Below are positions 26,046 through 34,666 of a DNA stretch of 64,000 nt, piece by piece; the first letter of the stretch is position 1; every line of letters begins with the position of its first letter. The notes beneath the pieces are model-generated. The model did no database searches and was not told the DNA's origin. It saw only the letters and a program-made list of their open reading frames with translations. Both the position numbers and the translations under genes were made by a program. Source of the stretch: Halomonas campaniensis (GTDB lineage Bacteria; Pseudomonadota; Gammaproteobacteria; Pseudomonadales; Halomonadaceae); assembly GCF_014193375.1 (NCBI RefSeq), contig NZ_JACHZF010000011.1, positions 1-64,000 on the forward strand, written 5' to 3'.

Positions 26046-26943
26046 CGATCCTTTCACTCTCCCGAGAGTCGTCACTCACCGTACTCAGCGACAGTTCCGC
26101 CACCGCGCGAAGCACCGTGGCCCCGGGTGCCGCACTGTAGGCCACGTTGAAGACCAGGTCGGGCAGCGAGGCCTCGACACGAAACTCGCGAAGGGCCCCG
26201 GACGCCAGCTCCCGGTGCAGGATCTCCCGAGGCAGTGCACTCACCCCGAGCCCATCGACGGTCATGCGAATGATGGTGGAAAGCGAGGAACTCGAATGAA
26301 TCTGGGTGGGGTGATTCATGGGATTGATCAGCGAGCGGATATTGGCATAGGGCTCGCTGCGACGCGGATAGGTGATGATGGGGATTCTTGCCAGATCGGC
26401 AAGGCCGATGGGCTCCGCGGGTAGCTCGACGCCGGGGCTGGCGACCCAGACCAGGGGATAGCGGCAGAAGCGCCGATTGATGATGTCGGGCTGGCTGACC
26501 TCGCCGATCAGGAAGGCGATATCGATCTCTCGACTCACCAGCTTGTCGGCAAGGTTGAGAGAGATATCGACGTCGAGTTCCAGGTTGACCGCCGGATAGG
26601 CCTCGCTGATCTTCTCGATCAGCCGAGGGAGCCAGGTGTAGGCGATGGTCTCGGAGACTCCCAGCCGGATCGTGCCGTGGATGGCATCGGGGCTTGCCAC
26701 CGTCTCCAGCAGTTCGGAGTGGAGCTGCAGGATCTTCTCCGCATAGACCAGCAGCTGTCGCCCCTTGGCGGTCAGGACCGCCTTGCGTCCGGTCCGATCG
26801 AACAGCTCGGTGCGCAGCTCATCCTCGAGACTGGAGATCCTCGCCGATACCGAGGGCTGTGAGGCATAGAGCCGCCGGGCAGCCGCCCGGAAGCTGCCCA
26901 GCCGGGCAATCCACACAAAGGTTTCCAGCGTCCTGATGTTCAT
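26041..26943 (-). CDS. LysR-family transcriptional regulator
   Basis: 300 aa. N-terminal helix-turn-helix: [53 protein letters not shown] (residues 5-58). The effector domain begins about residue 90 ([23 protein letters not shown]). It is directly upstream of the DUF1445/TRAP/5-oxoprolinase cluster on the same strand, and an inverted repeat of LysR type sits at its 3' end, so it is the likely regulator of the cluster. It is also divergent from the second TRAP operon and could act on both. Confidence 0.93.
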   Translation of the reverse strand: MNIRTLETFVWIARLGSFRAAARRLYASQPSVSARISSLEDELRTELFDRTGRKAVLTAKGRQLLVYAEKILQLHSELLETVASPDAIHGTIRLGVSETIAYTWLPRLIEKISEAYPAVNLELDVDISLNLADKLVSREIDIAFLIGEVSQPDIINRRFCRYPLVWVASPGVELPAEPIGLADLARIPIITYPRRSEPYANIRSLINPMNHPTQIHSSSSLSTIIRMTVDGLGVSALPREILHRELASGALREFRVEASLPDLVFNVAYSAAPGATVLRAVAELSLSTVSDDSRESERIV

Positions 26944-27210
26944 GGGGCACCCGCAGTGACGACGAGGGGGCGGTCATTCCGAACGATAGTGTCCATCTTC
27001 GGTTCACCGCCCTTGATCATGGGATAAACCTATCACAGCTTCGCGGCCCGAAGTGTCCCGGCTGGCCCGGCAGAAGGCAGGGCCCATTTCACCTCCACGC
27101 CCGGGCTACCGTTTAGACATTGTCCAAACGCCTCGCCAACTGCGGGCAGCTGAGCTGCTAGGCTTCGGAGTGTCCTGCATGACTCAACGCGCATTCCACA
27201 GGAGGTCCTG
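26944..27210. promoter_or_regulatory. Divergent region with a strong palindrome before the second TRAP operon
   Basis: 267 bp between the LysR gene and the plus-strand TRAP binding-protein gene. At 27111-27129 lies GTTTAGACATTGTCCAAAC, two 9-bp arms around one base with a single mismatch, a shape typical of GntR- or IclR-type operators. It ends about 80 bp before the ATG at 27211, which has GGAGG at good spacing. Confidence 0.6.
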
Positions 27211-28200
27211 ATGATGACCCCACGCCCCTTCAAGCCGCTGCTGGTTACTCTCTCCTGCCTCGCCGTCTCCGGCACTGCCCTGGCGGCAGAATGGAACATG
27301 GCGACCCCCTACGGCGATGCCAGCTTCCACACCCAGAACGTCAAGCAGTTTGCCGAGGACGTGGCGGAGGCCACCGACGGCGCCCTGCGCATCAACGTGC
27401 ACAGCGGGGGATCGCTGGTCGCCCACGGCGAGATCAAGCCTTCCGTCCGGCGCGGCACCATCGAGGCGGGCGAGGTCTTCCTGTCGATCCTCTCCAACGA
27501 GGACCCGATCTTCGAGATCGACACCCTGCCGGGGGTGGCGGGCAGCTACGAGGAGGCCATGGCCCTGTGGGAAGCCACACGCCCGATGATCACCGAGCTG
27601 TTCGCCGAGGAGGGACTGGTGCCGCTCTACGCCGTGGCGTGGCCCGCCCAGGGCATCTATACCCGCGATGCCCTTGAGGATCCCGAGCAGTTCGAGGGCC
27701 TGCGGGTGCGAGCGCCCAACATCAACACCCAGCGCTTCGTGCAGAACCTCGGCGGCAACCCCACCGAGACCGAGGAGTCAGACATCCCCACCGCCTTCAG
27801 CACCGGACGGGTGGATGCCATGATCACCTCCAGCGCCACCGGCAATGCCATGACCGCCTGGGACTACATCTCCCACTACACCGACGCCAACCTGTGGCTG
27901 CCCAAGAATATCGTCTTCATCAACAAGCGCGCCTTCGACCGGCTCGACGAGGCCACCCAGGAGGCCCTGCTGGAAGCGGCCGAGCGCGCCGAGACACGCG
28001 GCTGGCAGATGAGCCGCGACAACAACGAGACCAGCCTGCAGGCCCTGCAGGACAACGGAGTCACCGTCTCCACCCCCAACGACGAGGTCGCCGCCGCCCT
28101 GCAGGCCGCCGGTGACCAGCTGTTCGAGGACTGGCAGGCCCGTGCCAGCGAGCCGGCCCTGGAGCTCCTCGAGACCTACCGCGCCGGCCTCGAGGAGTGA
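27211..28200 (+). CDS. TRAP transporter substrate-binding protein (second system)
   Basis: 329 aa with a Sec signal peptide (MMTPRPFKPLLVTLSCLAVSGTALA). DctP-fold features: MATPYGDASFHTQNVKQFAEDVAEATDGALRINVHSGGSLV, GEIKPSVRRGTIEAGEVFLSIL, YTRDALEDPEQFEGLRVRAPNINTQRFVQNLGGNPT, FSTGRVDAMITSSATG. The carboxylate-binding arginine is expected in GLRVRAP. It lacks clear similarity in sequence to the first TRAP binding protein, so the two systems take up different ligands. Confidence 0.93.
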   Translation: MMTPRPFKPLLVTLSCLAVSGTALAAEWNMATPYGDASFHTQNVKQFAEDVAEATDGALRINVHSGGSLVAHGEIKPSVRRGTIEAGEVFLSILSNEDPIFEIDTLPGVAGSYEEAMALWEATRPMITELFAEEGLVPLYAVAWPAQGIYTRDALEDPEQFEGLRVRAPNINTQRFVQNLGGNPTETEESDIPTAFSTGRVDAMITSSATGNAMTAWDYISHYTDANLWLPKNIVFINKRAFDRLDEATQEALLEAAERAETRGWQMSRDNNETSLQALQDNGVTVSTPNDEVAAALQAAGDQLFEDWQARASEPALELLETYRAGLEE

Positions 28201-28258
28201 CCCACCGGCCGGCGCGGTGCCACGCCGCCGCGCCGGCCAGCCATCGGGAATCACCGCC

Positions 28259-28822
28259 ATGACCTTCAAGTTTGCGCTGCTCTACCGCATGGGCGCCTGG
28301 GGAGCGGCGACCTGCATGGTCACGATCTGCGCCCTGGTGGCGCTGCAGGTGACCTTCCGGGTCGTCGATGCCCTGCTGCATCTGGTCGGCATGCCACGCC
28401 TCGGCCTGAGTATCACCGGCGTGTCGGAGATCGCCGCCTACCTGCTGGTCGGTGCCACCTTCCTGGGGCTTGCCTACACCTTCGTGCACCATGCCCACAT
28501 CCGCGTCACCCTGCTGATCTCGCGGCTGCCCTCCCGGATCCGGGTCTGGTTCGAGGTAGCCTGCCTGATCGTGGCACTCGCCCTGAGCCTGCTGCTGGGA
28601 CATGGGCTCATCGAGCTTGCCCGCGAGAGCCTGCAGTTCCGGGACGTCTCCTCCGGGTTTCTGTCGATCCCGCTATGGATTCCACAGACCGTGCTGGCAA
28701 CCGGCGTGGGGCTGCTCTGCCTGGCGCTGGCCGAGGCCCTGGTGATGACGCTGCGCATCGCGGCCAGGGAGCCCGAGCGCTACCGCGAACTCACCGACGG
28801 CGACGACAGCGACCTGCCATGA
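28259..28822 (+). CDS. TRAP transporter small permease (second system)
   Basis: 187 aa from the ATG at 28259, four membrane segments. DctQ motif: GVSEIAAYLLVGATFLGLAYTFVHHAHIRVTLLISRLP. Starts 58 nt after the binding-protein stop and is followed 25 nt later by the large permease gene. Confidence 0.9.
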   Translation: MTFKFALLYRMGAWGAATCMVTICALVALQVTFRVVDALLHLVGMPRLGLSITGVSEIAAYLLVGATFLGLAYTFVHHAHIRVTLLISRLPSRIRVWFEVACLIVALALSLLLGHGLIELARESLQFRDVSSGFLSIPLWIPQTVLATGVGLLCLALAEALVMTLRIAAREPERYRELTDGDDSDLP

Positions 28823-28847
28823 CACCTGCCCAACGGGAGACATCACC

Positions 28848-30152
28848 GTGCTGATCCTCAGCCTGGCCAGCATCCTCACCCTGGCGATCCTGCTCGGCAG
28901 CGGCGTCTGGATCGCCTTCGCCCTGATCGGGACCGCCTGGGTCGCCCTGGCGGTCTTCAGCACCTTATCGCCCGGCCCCATCCTCGCCTCGGACTTCTGG
29001 GGCGCGAGCTATGGCTGGGACCTGACCGCGCTGCCGATGTTCATCTGGATGGGCGAGATCCTGTTCCGCTCGGGGCTGGCCGACAACATGTTCCGCGGCC
29101 TGTCCCCCTGGCTGAACCGCCTGCCGGGACGCCTGCTGCACACCAACATCATCGGCAGCGGCATGTTCGCCGCGGTCTGCGGCTCGTCGGCGGCGACCTG
29201 TGCGACGGTCGGCAAGATGACGCTGCCGGAGCTGGAGCGGCGAGGCTACGATCCGCAGATGGCCATCGGCACCCTGGCCAGCGCCTCCACCCTGGGCCTG
29301 CTGATTCCGCCCTCGATCGTCCTGATCGTCTACGGCGTGGTCACCGAGCAGTCGATCTCCCGCCTGTTCATGGCCGGCGTCGGGCCCGGGCTGCTGATCC
29401 TTTCGCTGTTCATGGTCTACCTGATCGCCTGGGCGCTCCTCAAGGGCAAGCGCAGCGGACTGACCGGCCAGGACGAGTCGTCGCTGCCGCTGGCGCAGAA
29501 GCTGCGCCAGACCTGGTCGCTGCTGCCCATCCTGGCGCTGATCGGCGGGATCATCTTCAGCATCTACGGCGGGCTGGCCTCGCCCACCGAGGCGGCCGCG
29601 GTGGGTGTCGTGCTGTCGATGCTGATTGCCCGCTTGAACGGGCACTTCGGCAAGGCCGTCTTCCAGGAATCGCTGTTCGCGGCCATCCGCACCGCCTGCA
29701 TGATCGCCTTCATCATCGCCGGGGCGTCGTTCCTCACCTCGGCGATGGGGTTCACCCAGGTGCCCATGCAGCTCGCCCGGGCCATCGGCGAGATGGGCCT
29801 CTCGCCGACGATGCTGCTGGTGGCGCTGACCCTGCTGCTGCTGGTGATGGGCTGCTTCCTCGACGGGATCTCGTTGATCCTCCTGGTCACGGCCATCATC
29901 ATGCCGGTGATCAGCGCCGCGGGATTCGACCTGATCTGGTTCGGGATCTATCTGGTGATCGTGGTGGAGATGTCACAGATTACCCCGCCGGTGGGCTTCA
30001 ACCTGTTCGTGATCCAGGGCCTCACCGGCAAGGACATCCTGACCATCACCCGGGCCACCCTGCCCTTCTTCCTGCTGATGCTGGTGGCCATCGCCCTGAT
30101 GCACCTCTTCCCGGAGATTGCGCTCTACCTGCCGCAGGCCATGAACCGCTAA
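28848..30152 (+). CDS. TRAP transporter large permease (second system)
   Basis: 434 aa, GTG start with GGGAGA upstream. DctM landmarks: ALPMFIWMGEILFRSGLADNMFRGLSPWLNRLPGRLLHTNI, FAAVCGSSAATCATVGKMTLPEL, GLLIPPSIVLIVYGVVTEQSI, GGLASPTEAAAVGVV, EMSQITPPVGFNLFVIQGLTGKD. Its stop overlaps the convergent kinase gene stop by a few bases. No catabolic gene accompanies this transporter, so its substrate cannot be inferred. Confidence 0.93.
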   Translation: MLILSLASILTLAILLGSGVWIAFALIGTAWVALAVFSTLSPGPILASDFWGASYGWDLTALPMFIWMGEILFRSGLADNMFRGLSPWLNRLPGRLLHTNIIGSGMFAAVCGSSAATCATVGKMTLPELERRGYDPQMAIGTLASASTLGLLIPPSIVLIVYGVVTEQSISRLFMAGVGPGLLILSLFMVYLIAWALLKGKRSGLTGQDESSLPLAQKLRQTWSLLPILALIGGIIFSIYGGLASPTEAAAVGVVLSMLIARLNGHFGKAVFQESLFAAIRTACMIAFIIAGASFLTSAMGFTQVPMQLARAIGEMGLSPTMLLVALTLLLLVMGCFLDGISLILLVTAIIMPVISAAGFDLIWFGIYLVIVVEMSQITPPVGFNLFVIQGLTGKDILTITRATLPFFLLMLVAIALMHLFPEIALYLPQAMNR

Positions 30153-32005
30153 TCGGCCCGCCCCCTGGCACTCGCGTCCGCCACGGCAAGCGCCGCGCGC
30201 GGGTCCCGCGGATAGAAGCGCTCCGGCTGGCGCTCAACGTGGGGAAAGAAGCGGGTGTCCTTGTAGGGCATCTTCATGAACCCGGAGACCCCGAGCCCCT
30301 CGATCAGCCCGACCGCATCGAGGATATCCTCCAGCCGGCGTCGGAACTCCGCCTCCCGCGAGGGATCGAGCAGCCGATAGTAGGAGTGGATCTTGAGGTG
30401 CTCGGGCAGCGCCTCGAAGATGATCATGCCGGTATGGTGGATCTCGTTGAGCGCCTCCAGCGAGGTGATGATCGCCTCCGGCAGCACCAGGAACTCCTCC
30501 GGGTCGGGGCCATCCTCGAAGTAGCTGTGAAGGCGGCTGCGATCCTCCAGTTCCGGAACCGCACTGACCTCGTAGGCCAGGCGCATGCCCGGCTCGATCA
30601 TGAACGGCTGCTCCTGGCTGTCACGCTCGAGATGCAGGGTGTCGCGGGCGTTGAACAGGCAGCTCTTGAAGATGCCCTGGCGGTAGATGGCCCGGGCCAG
30701 GTGCACCATGTTGTTGACCGCGGCAATGAAGGCCGGCCGCCGCTCGGCATCGTGCAGGTTCAGCGAGGTATCGATGTAGACCCCGTCGGCCTCCCAGCGC
30801 ACCGCCAGGCCGCCCACCACCGGGTACCGGCCGAGGCGGCTGACCGAGGCCAGGAAGGCCTTCTCGGTCTCGCCCATACCCTGCATGAAGTTCTTGTAGT
30901 AGCGGTCGAGCTGCACGTCGTTGACGTCGTTGAGGGTCTCGGCGGCGCCCTCCTCGCGCAGGAAGGCCTTGCGGGAGCTGTAGACCACGGTATCGATCTC
31001 CCGCTCGGCCGGCCGCACCCACACCGGCACCAGCGCATGGGCCGGTGGCTCGGGCAGGTCGATCATCACCAGCCGGGCCAGCCGCGGCATCTCGCGGATG
31101 AAGTGGTCGCCGGCCTTCAGGCGCAGCCGCGGGTCAGGGTCCAGCATGCCGTCGAGCATGCGCGCGAACTCCACCGGCAGGCCCAGGGAGGTCGCGGGAA
31201 TCGCCCGATGGCCGAAGCGGCAGGACTGCGCCGAGGCCAGCGCATAGAGGGTGCCGGCGGCACCCTGCTCGTCGAAGCGCGGCGAGGAGAGCGCGCCATT
31301 GAGCTGCTCCTCGCCGATGAAGTAGACATCGCCCAGGCGGGCGTTGGTCTGCTGCAGGTTGTCTGACATCAGCTCCATGACGTTGGCCGCCACGAACTGC
31401 TGGTTGGCATCGAGCTGGGCGAACACCGAGGAGCCCCAGTCGATCAGCGCGATGTTCTCGGTCTCTCCGTCGAAGACCAGGTTGGAGGGCTTGATGTCGC
31501 CGTGCACGATGGGCCGCCCCGCCGGGCCGGACTCCCGGCGCAGCGCGCGCAGGATGTCGGCCAGCTGGTCGGCGATGTGCATCACCAGGCGCGGTGACAG
31601 GCGACCCTCGCGCAGCGATACCTCCTCGAGGTTGAGCCCCGGGGCCCGCTGCATGACCAGGATCGACTGGTGGCGCACCCGCTGGTAGGCGATCAGCCTG
31701 GGCACCCGCGGATGATCGACCTGCTCCAGCATGAAGGCCTCCTCCTCGAGGCGGTCCTGGAGGTGCTGGGGCAGGTTGACCCGGGTGAACTTGAAGACGT
31801 ACTGGTCACCCAGGGCGGTCAGTCCGGCGAACACGAAGCCGTAGGCGCCCTTGCCGATCAGCTCGATCTCCCGGTAGCCCAGCTGCTCCAGCTGGTCCTG
31901 GCACAGCGACACCCACGCCTTGAGCTTGCGGGCATCGTCGTGGCTGAGCAGATAGACCGACTGCTCCTCCGGAATGTAGAACTGCTGCAGGGGCGCCTGG
32001 GTCAT
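30149..32005 (-). CDS. Hanks-type serine/threonine protein kinase in the branched-chain dehydrogenase operon
   Basis: 618 aa from the ATG at 32005. The kinase domain has the glycine loop GKGAYGFVFAG (51-61), probable ATP lysine K72 in YVFKFTR, a helix-C glutamate near 88, the catalytic loop HGDIKPSN (168-175; HGD instead of HRD, D170, K172, N175) and the metal-binding D189 in LIDWGSS (DWG instead of DFG). An additional C-terminal domain of about 270 residues (from about 350) has no family I recognise. No membrane segment is seen. It starts 4 nt after the E2 stop, so it is co-expressed with the dehydrogenase complex. Confidence 0.88.
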   Translation of the reverse strand: MTQAPLQQFYIPEEQSVYLLSHDDARKLKAWVSLCQDQLEQLGYREIELIGKGAYGFVFAGLTALGDQYVFKFTRVNLPQHLQDRLEEEAFMLEQVDHPRVPRLIAYQRVRHQSILVMQRAPGLNLEEVSLREGRLSPRLVMHIADQLADILRALRRESGPAGRPIVHGDIKPSNLVFDGETENIALIDWGSSVFAQLDANQQFVAANVMELMSDNLQQTNARLGDVYFIGEEQLNGALSSPRFDEQGAAGTLYALASAQSCRFGHRAIPATSLGLPVEFARMLDGMLDPDPRLRLKAGDHFIREMPRLARLVMIDLPEPPAHALVPVWVRPAEREIDTVVYSSRKAFLREEGAAETLNDVNDVQLDRYYKNFMQGMGETEKAFLASVSRLGRYPVVGGLAVRWEADGVYIDTSLNLHDAERRPAFIAAVNNMVHLARAIYRQGIFKSCLFNARDTLHLERDSQEQPFMIEPGMRLAYEVSAVPELEDRSRLHSYFEDGPDPEEFLVLPEAIITSLEALNEIHHTGMIIFEALPEHLKIHSYYRLLDPSREAEFRRRLEDILDAVGLIEGLGVSGFMKMPYKDTRFFPHVERQPERFYPRDPRAALAVADASARGRAD

Positions 32006-32009
32006 GGTG

Positions 32010-33638
32010 TTACGCCAGATGGAGCAGCATGGTCTCCGGCGCCTCGAGGTAGCCCTTCCAGGCGTTGCAGAAGCGGGCAATGGTGCCGCCGTCGATGATC
32101 CGGTGGTCGCCGGCCCAGGTGACGGTCATGATCGCCCGCTTGACTACCCGGTCCTCGGCATCGAAGCGCGGCAGCCACTGGGTCTTGCCGATGGCCACGA
32201 TCGCCACCTCCGGGGCATTGATGATCGGTGCGGCATAGGTACCGCCCATGGCACCGATGTTGGAGATGCTGATGGTGCCGCCCTTGAGGTCTTCCTGGCT
32301 CACCTTGCCGGCACGGGCGGCGTCGGTGAGTCGCTGGACCTCGGCCGCCACGCCGAGCAGGCTCAGCCGCTCCACGCCCTTGACGTTGGGCACGAGCAGC
32401 CCGGCACGACTATCCACCGCCATGCCCACGTTGACCGAGGCGAGGTAGTGGATCTCGCTGGCCTCGTCGTTGAGCCGCGCGTTGAGGATCGGCGCCTCGC
32501 GCACCGCCAGCGCCATGGCCTTCATGAAGAAGGGCATCAGGGTAAGCCGGGTCTCCTCGGCCGCCGCCAGCGGCTTCAGGCGCTCGCGCAGCGCCAGCAG
32601 CTCGGTGACGTCGATCTCCTCGCCATACTGGAAGTGCGGAATGGTGGTGGCCGACTCGACCATGCGCTTCGCCATGACCGCCCGCACGCCACGCAGCGGC
32701 TCCACGCGGACCTCCTGCTCGGCCGGCTGGGGCGCCGGCGTCGGCGACACGGTTTCGGTCGTCGCAGCCGACCGGGCCGTCTCACCCCCGTGCTCAAGGT
32801 GACGCAGCACGTCCTCCTTGAGCACCCGCCCCTGCCTGCCGGAGCCGGCCACCTCGTCCAGCGCCAGGCCGTGCTCGCGCAGCAGCCGGCGGACCGCCGG
32901 TGCCGCGGGAATGCGGCCGTAGGGGCCACGCCCCGGCTCCCCGCCATCACTGACGGGTTGCGGGGCCGTCGTGGGCGCCGCTCGCCGGGCCTCGGCGGGT
33001 GACGCACTGGCCTCCTGCCGCGGGCGAGGCGCCTCCTCGGCGGCCTCGGCCTCGCCTTCCGGTCGATAGGCATAGAGCGGCGCATGCACCCGGGCAATCT
33101 CGCCCTGGGCCACGTGCAGCCGGCTCACCACCCCGGCCTCGGGGGCGGTGATCTCGACCAGTGCCTTGTCGGTCATGACATCGACCACCGGCTGGTCCTC
33201 CTCGATCACCTCGCCCTCGGCCACGCGCCACTCCACCACCTCGCACTCGACGATACCCTCGCCGATATCCGGGAGAATGAAGTCCTTGTCCGGCCTGCCC
33301 TCGGCGGCGCCTCCGCCGGTGGGCCTGGCGGACGGCTCGGGCGGCGCCGACGGTTGCGCCGAGGATGCGGGCGGCTCGGCTGCCGGGCTCGCGGTCTCCT
33401 CCCCCTCGGCCTCGTAGGCAAACAGCGGGGCATGCACCTTGGCGATCTCGCCCTTCTCCACGTAGAGCCGGGTCACCCGGCCCGCCTCGGGCGCGGTGAT
33501 CTCGACCAGCGCCTTGTCGGTCATCACCTCGACCACCGGCTGGTCCTCCTCGATCACGTCGCCCTCGGCCACGCGCCACTCCACCACCTCGCACTCCACG
33601 ATACCTTCACCGATATCGGGCAGCATGAAATCGCTCAT
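32010..33638 (-). CDS. bkdB: Branched-chain 2-oxoacid dehydrogenase E2 (dihydrolipoyl acyltransferase) with two lipoyl domains
   Basis: 542 aa. Two N-terminal lipoyl domains (about 2-77 and 118-193) have lipoylated lysines K42 and K158 in MTDKALVEIT. A proline/alanine linker leads to the E1/E3-binding domain (RIPAAPAVRRLLREHGLALDEVAGSGRQGRVLKEDVLRHL) and the catalytic domain ending DHRIIDGGTIARFCNAW (active-site His and Asp). It transfers the acyl group from E1 to CoA. Bacterial BkdB usually has one lipoyl domain, so two is unusual. No E3 (lpd) gene follows; a kinase gene takes its place. Confidence 0.93.
   Translation of the reverse strand: MSDFMLPDIGEGIVECEVVEWRVAEGDVIEEDQPVVEVMTDKALVEITAPEAGRVTRLYVEKGEIAKVHAPLFAYEAEGEETASPAAEPPASSAQPSAPPEPSARPTGGGAAEGRPDKDFILPDIGEGIVECEVVEWRVAEGEVIEEDQPVVDVMTDKALVEITAPEAGVVSRLHVAQGEIARVHAPLYAYRPEGEAEAAEEAPRPRQEASASPAEARRAAPTTAPQPVSDGGEPGRGPYGRIPAAPAVRRLLREHGLALDEVAGSGRQGRVLKEDVLRHLEHGGETARSAATTETVSPTPAPQPAEQEVRVEPLRGVRAVMAKRMVESATTIPHFQYGEEIDVTELLALRERLKPLAAAEETRLTLMPFFMKAMALAVREAPILNARLNDEASEIHYLASVNVGMAVDSRAGLLVPNVKGVERLSLLGVAAEVQRLTDAARAGKVSQEDLKGGTISISNIGAMGGTYAAPIINAPEVAIVAIGKTQWLPRFDAEDRVVKRAIMTVTWAGDHRIIDGGTIARFCNAWKGYLEAPETMLLHLA
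33059..33290 (-). repeat. Second lipoyl-domain copy within E2
   Basis: Encodes residues about 118-193 of E2. Its first half is almost identical to the copy at 33405-33638 in both protein and DNA (LPDIGEGIVECEVVEWRVAE, then EDQPVVxVMTDKALVEITAPEAG), while the second halves differ more. This points to internal duplication with partial sequence homogenisation. Confidence 0.8.
33405..33638 (-). repeat. First lipoyl-domain copy within E2
   Basis: Encodes residues about 1-77 of E2; partner of the copy at 33059-33290. Both keep the lipoyl-lysine motif MTDKALVEIT. Confidence 0.8.
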
Positions 33639-33687
33639 CTTGCTTACTCCTGTCTGTCCTGGCTCGCTTCCGACGCGCTGTCTGGCA

Positions 33688-34665
33688 TCAGAAGGCCACG
33701 CTGGCCTTGATCGCTTCGAAGATCTTGAGGTGGTCCGGCAGGTACTCCTTCTCCAGCGTCAGCGGGAAAGGCGTATCCAGGCCGGTCACCCGAGCGATGG
33801 GCGATTCCAGGTAGAGGAAGCAGCGTTCCTGGATGGTGGCGGCAATCTCGCCGGCGAAGCCGCCGGTCAGCGGCGCCTCGTGGGTGATCACCAGGCGGCC
33901 GGTCTTGAGCACCGATTCGGCCACGGTGTCCTCGTCCCAGGGCAGGATCGAGCGCAGGTCGACCACCTCGCAGGAGATGCCCTCCTTCTCGGCCAGCTCC
34001 ACGGCCCGCTCGATCACCTCCATCTGCGCGCCCCAGCCGAGCACGGTGATATCGGTCCCCTCGCGGATCACCTCCGCCTCGCCGATGGGCAGCTGGTAGT
34101 CCTCCTCGGGCACCTCCCCGGTAGAGGCACGGTAAAGGCGCTTGGGCTCGAAGAACAGCACCGGGTCGGGGTCGCGGATCGCCGAGAGCAGCAGGCCCTT
34201 GGCCTGGTAGGGGTTACGCGGCACCACGATCTTGAGGCCCGGGGTATGCGCGAAGTAGGCCTCCGGCGACTGGGAGTGGTAAAGCCCGCCGGCAATCCCG
34301 CCGCCATAGGGGGCCCGGATGGTCAGGCCGCCGACGTTGAACAGGTCGCCGGAGCGGAAACGGAACTTGGCCGTCTCGTTGACGATCTGGTCGAAGGCCG
34401 GAAAGATATAGTCGGCGAACTGGATCTCCGCCACCGGCACCGACCCCTGGGCTGCCAGGCCGTTGGCGAAGCCGATGATGCCCTGCTCGACCAGCGGCGT
34501 GTTGAAGCAGCGCGCCCTGCCGTACTTCTCCTGCAGGTGGCTGGTGGCCCGGAAGACGCCACCGAAGACACCCACGTCCTCCCCGAAGCAGAGCACCTTG
34601 TCGTCCTCCGCCATGGCGATGTCCAGGGCGTTGTTGATCGCCTGCAGCATATTCATGGTCGGCAT
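33688..34665 (-). CDS. bkdA2: 2-oxoisovalerate dehydrogenase E1 beta subunit
   Basis: 325 aa from the ATG at 34665. E1beta landmarks: [144 protein letters not shown]. The RYRSG-like F-R-F-R-S-G and [11 protein letters not shown] segments favour the branched-chain over the pyruvate enzyme. It binds thiamine diphosphate at the interface with E1alpha. The ATG follows the E1alpha stop by 1 nt. Confidence 0.94.
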   Translation of the reverse strand: MPTMNMLQAINNALDIAMAEDDKVLCFGEDVGVFGGVFRATSHLQEKYGRARCFNTPLVEQGIIGFANGLAAQGSVPVAEIQFADYIFPAFDQIVNETAKFRFRSGDLFNVGGLTIRAPYGGGIAGGLYHSQSPEAYFAHTPGLKIVVPRNPYQAKGLLLSAIRDPDPVLFFEPKRLYRASTGEVPEEDYQLPIGEAEVIREGTDITVLGWGAQMEVIERAVELAEKEGISCEVVDLRSILPWDEDTVAESVLKTGRLVITHEAPLTGGFAGEIAATIQERCFLYLESPIARVTGLDTPFPLTLEKEYLPDHLKIFEAIKASVAF

Positions 34666-34666
34666 G

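Noticed and set aside
27211-30152. Second TRAP system as part of the DUF1445/5-oxoprolinase pathway
   Set aside because: It is on the opposite strand with a different type of operator and no linked enzyme; the relation is only proximity.
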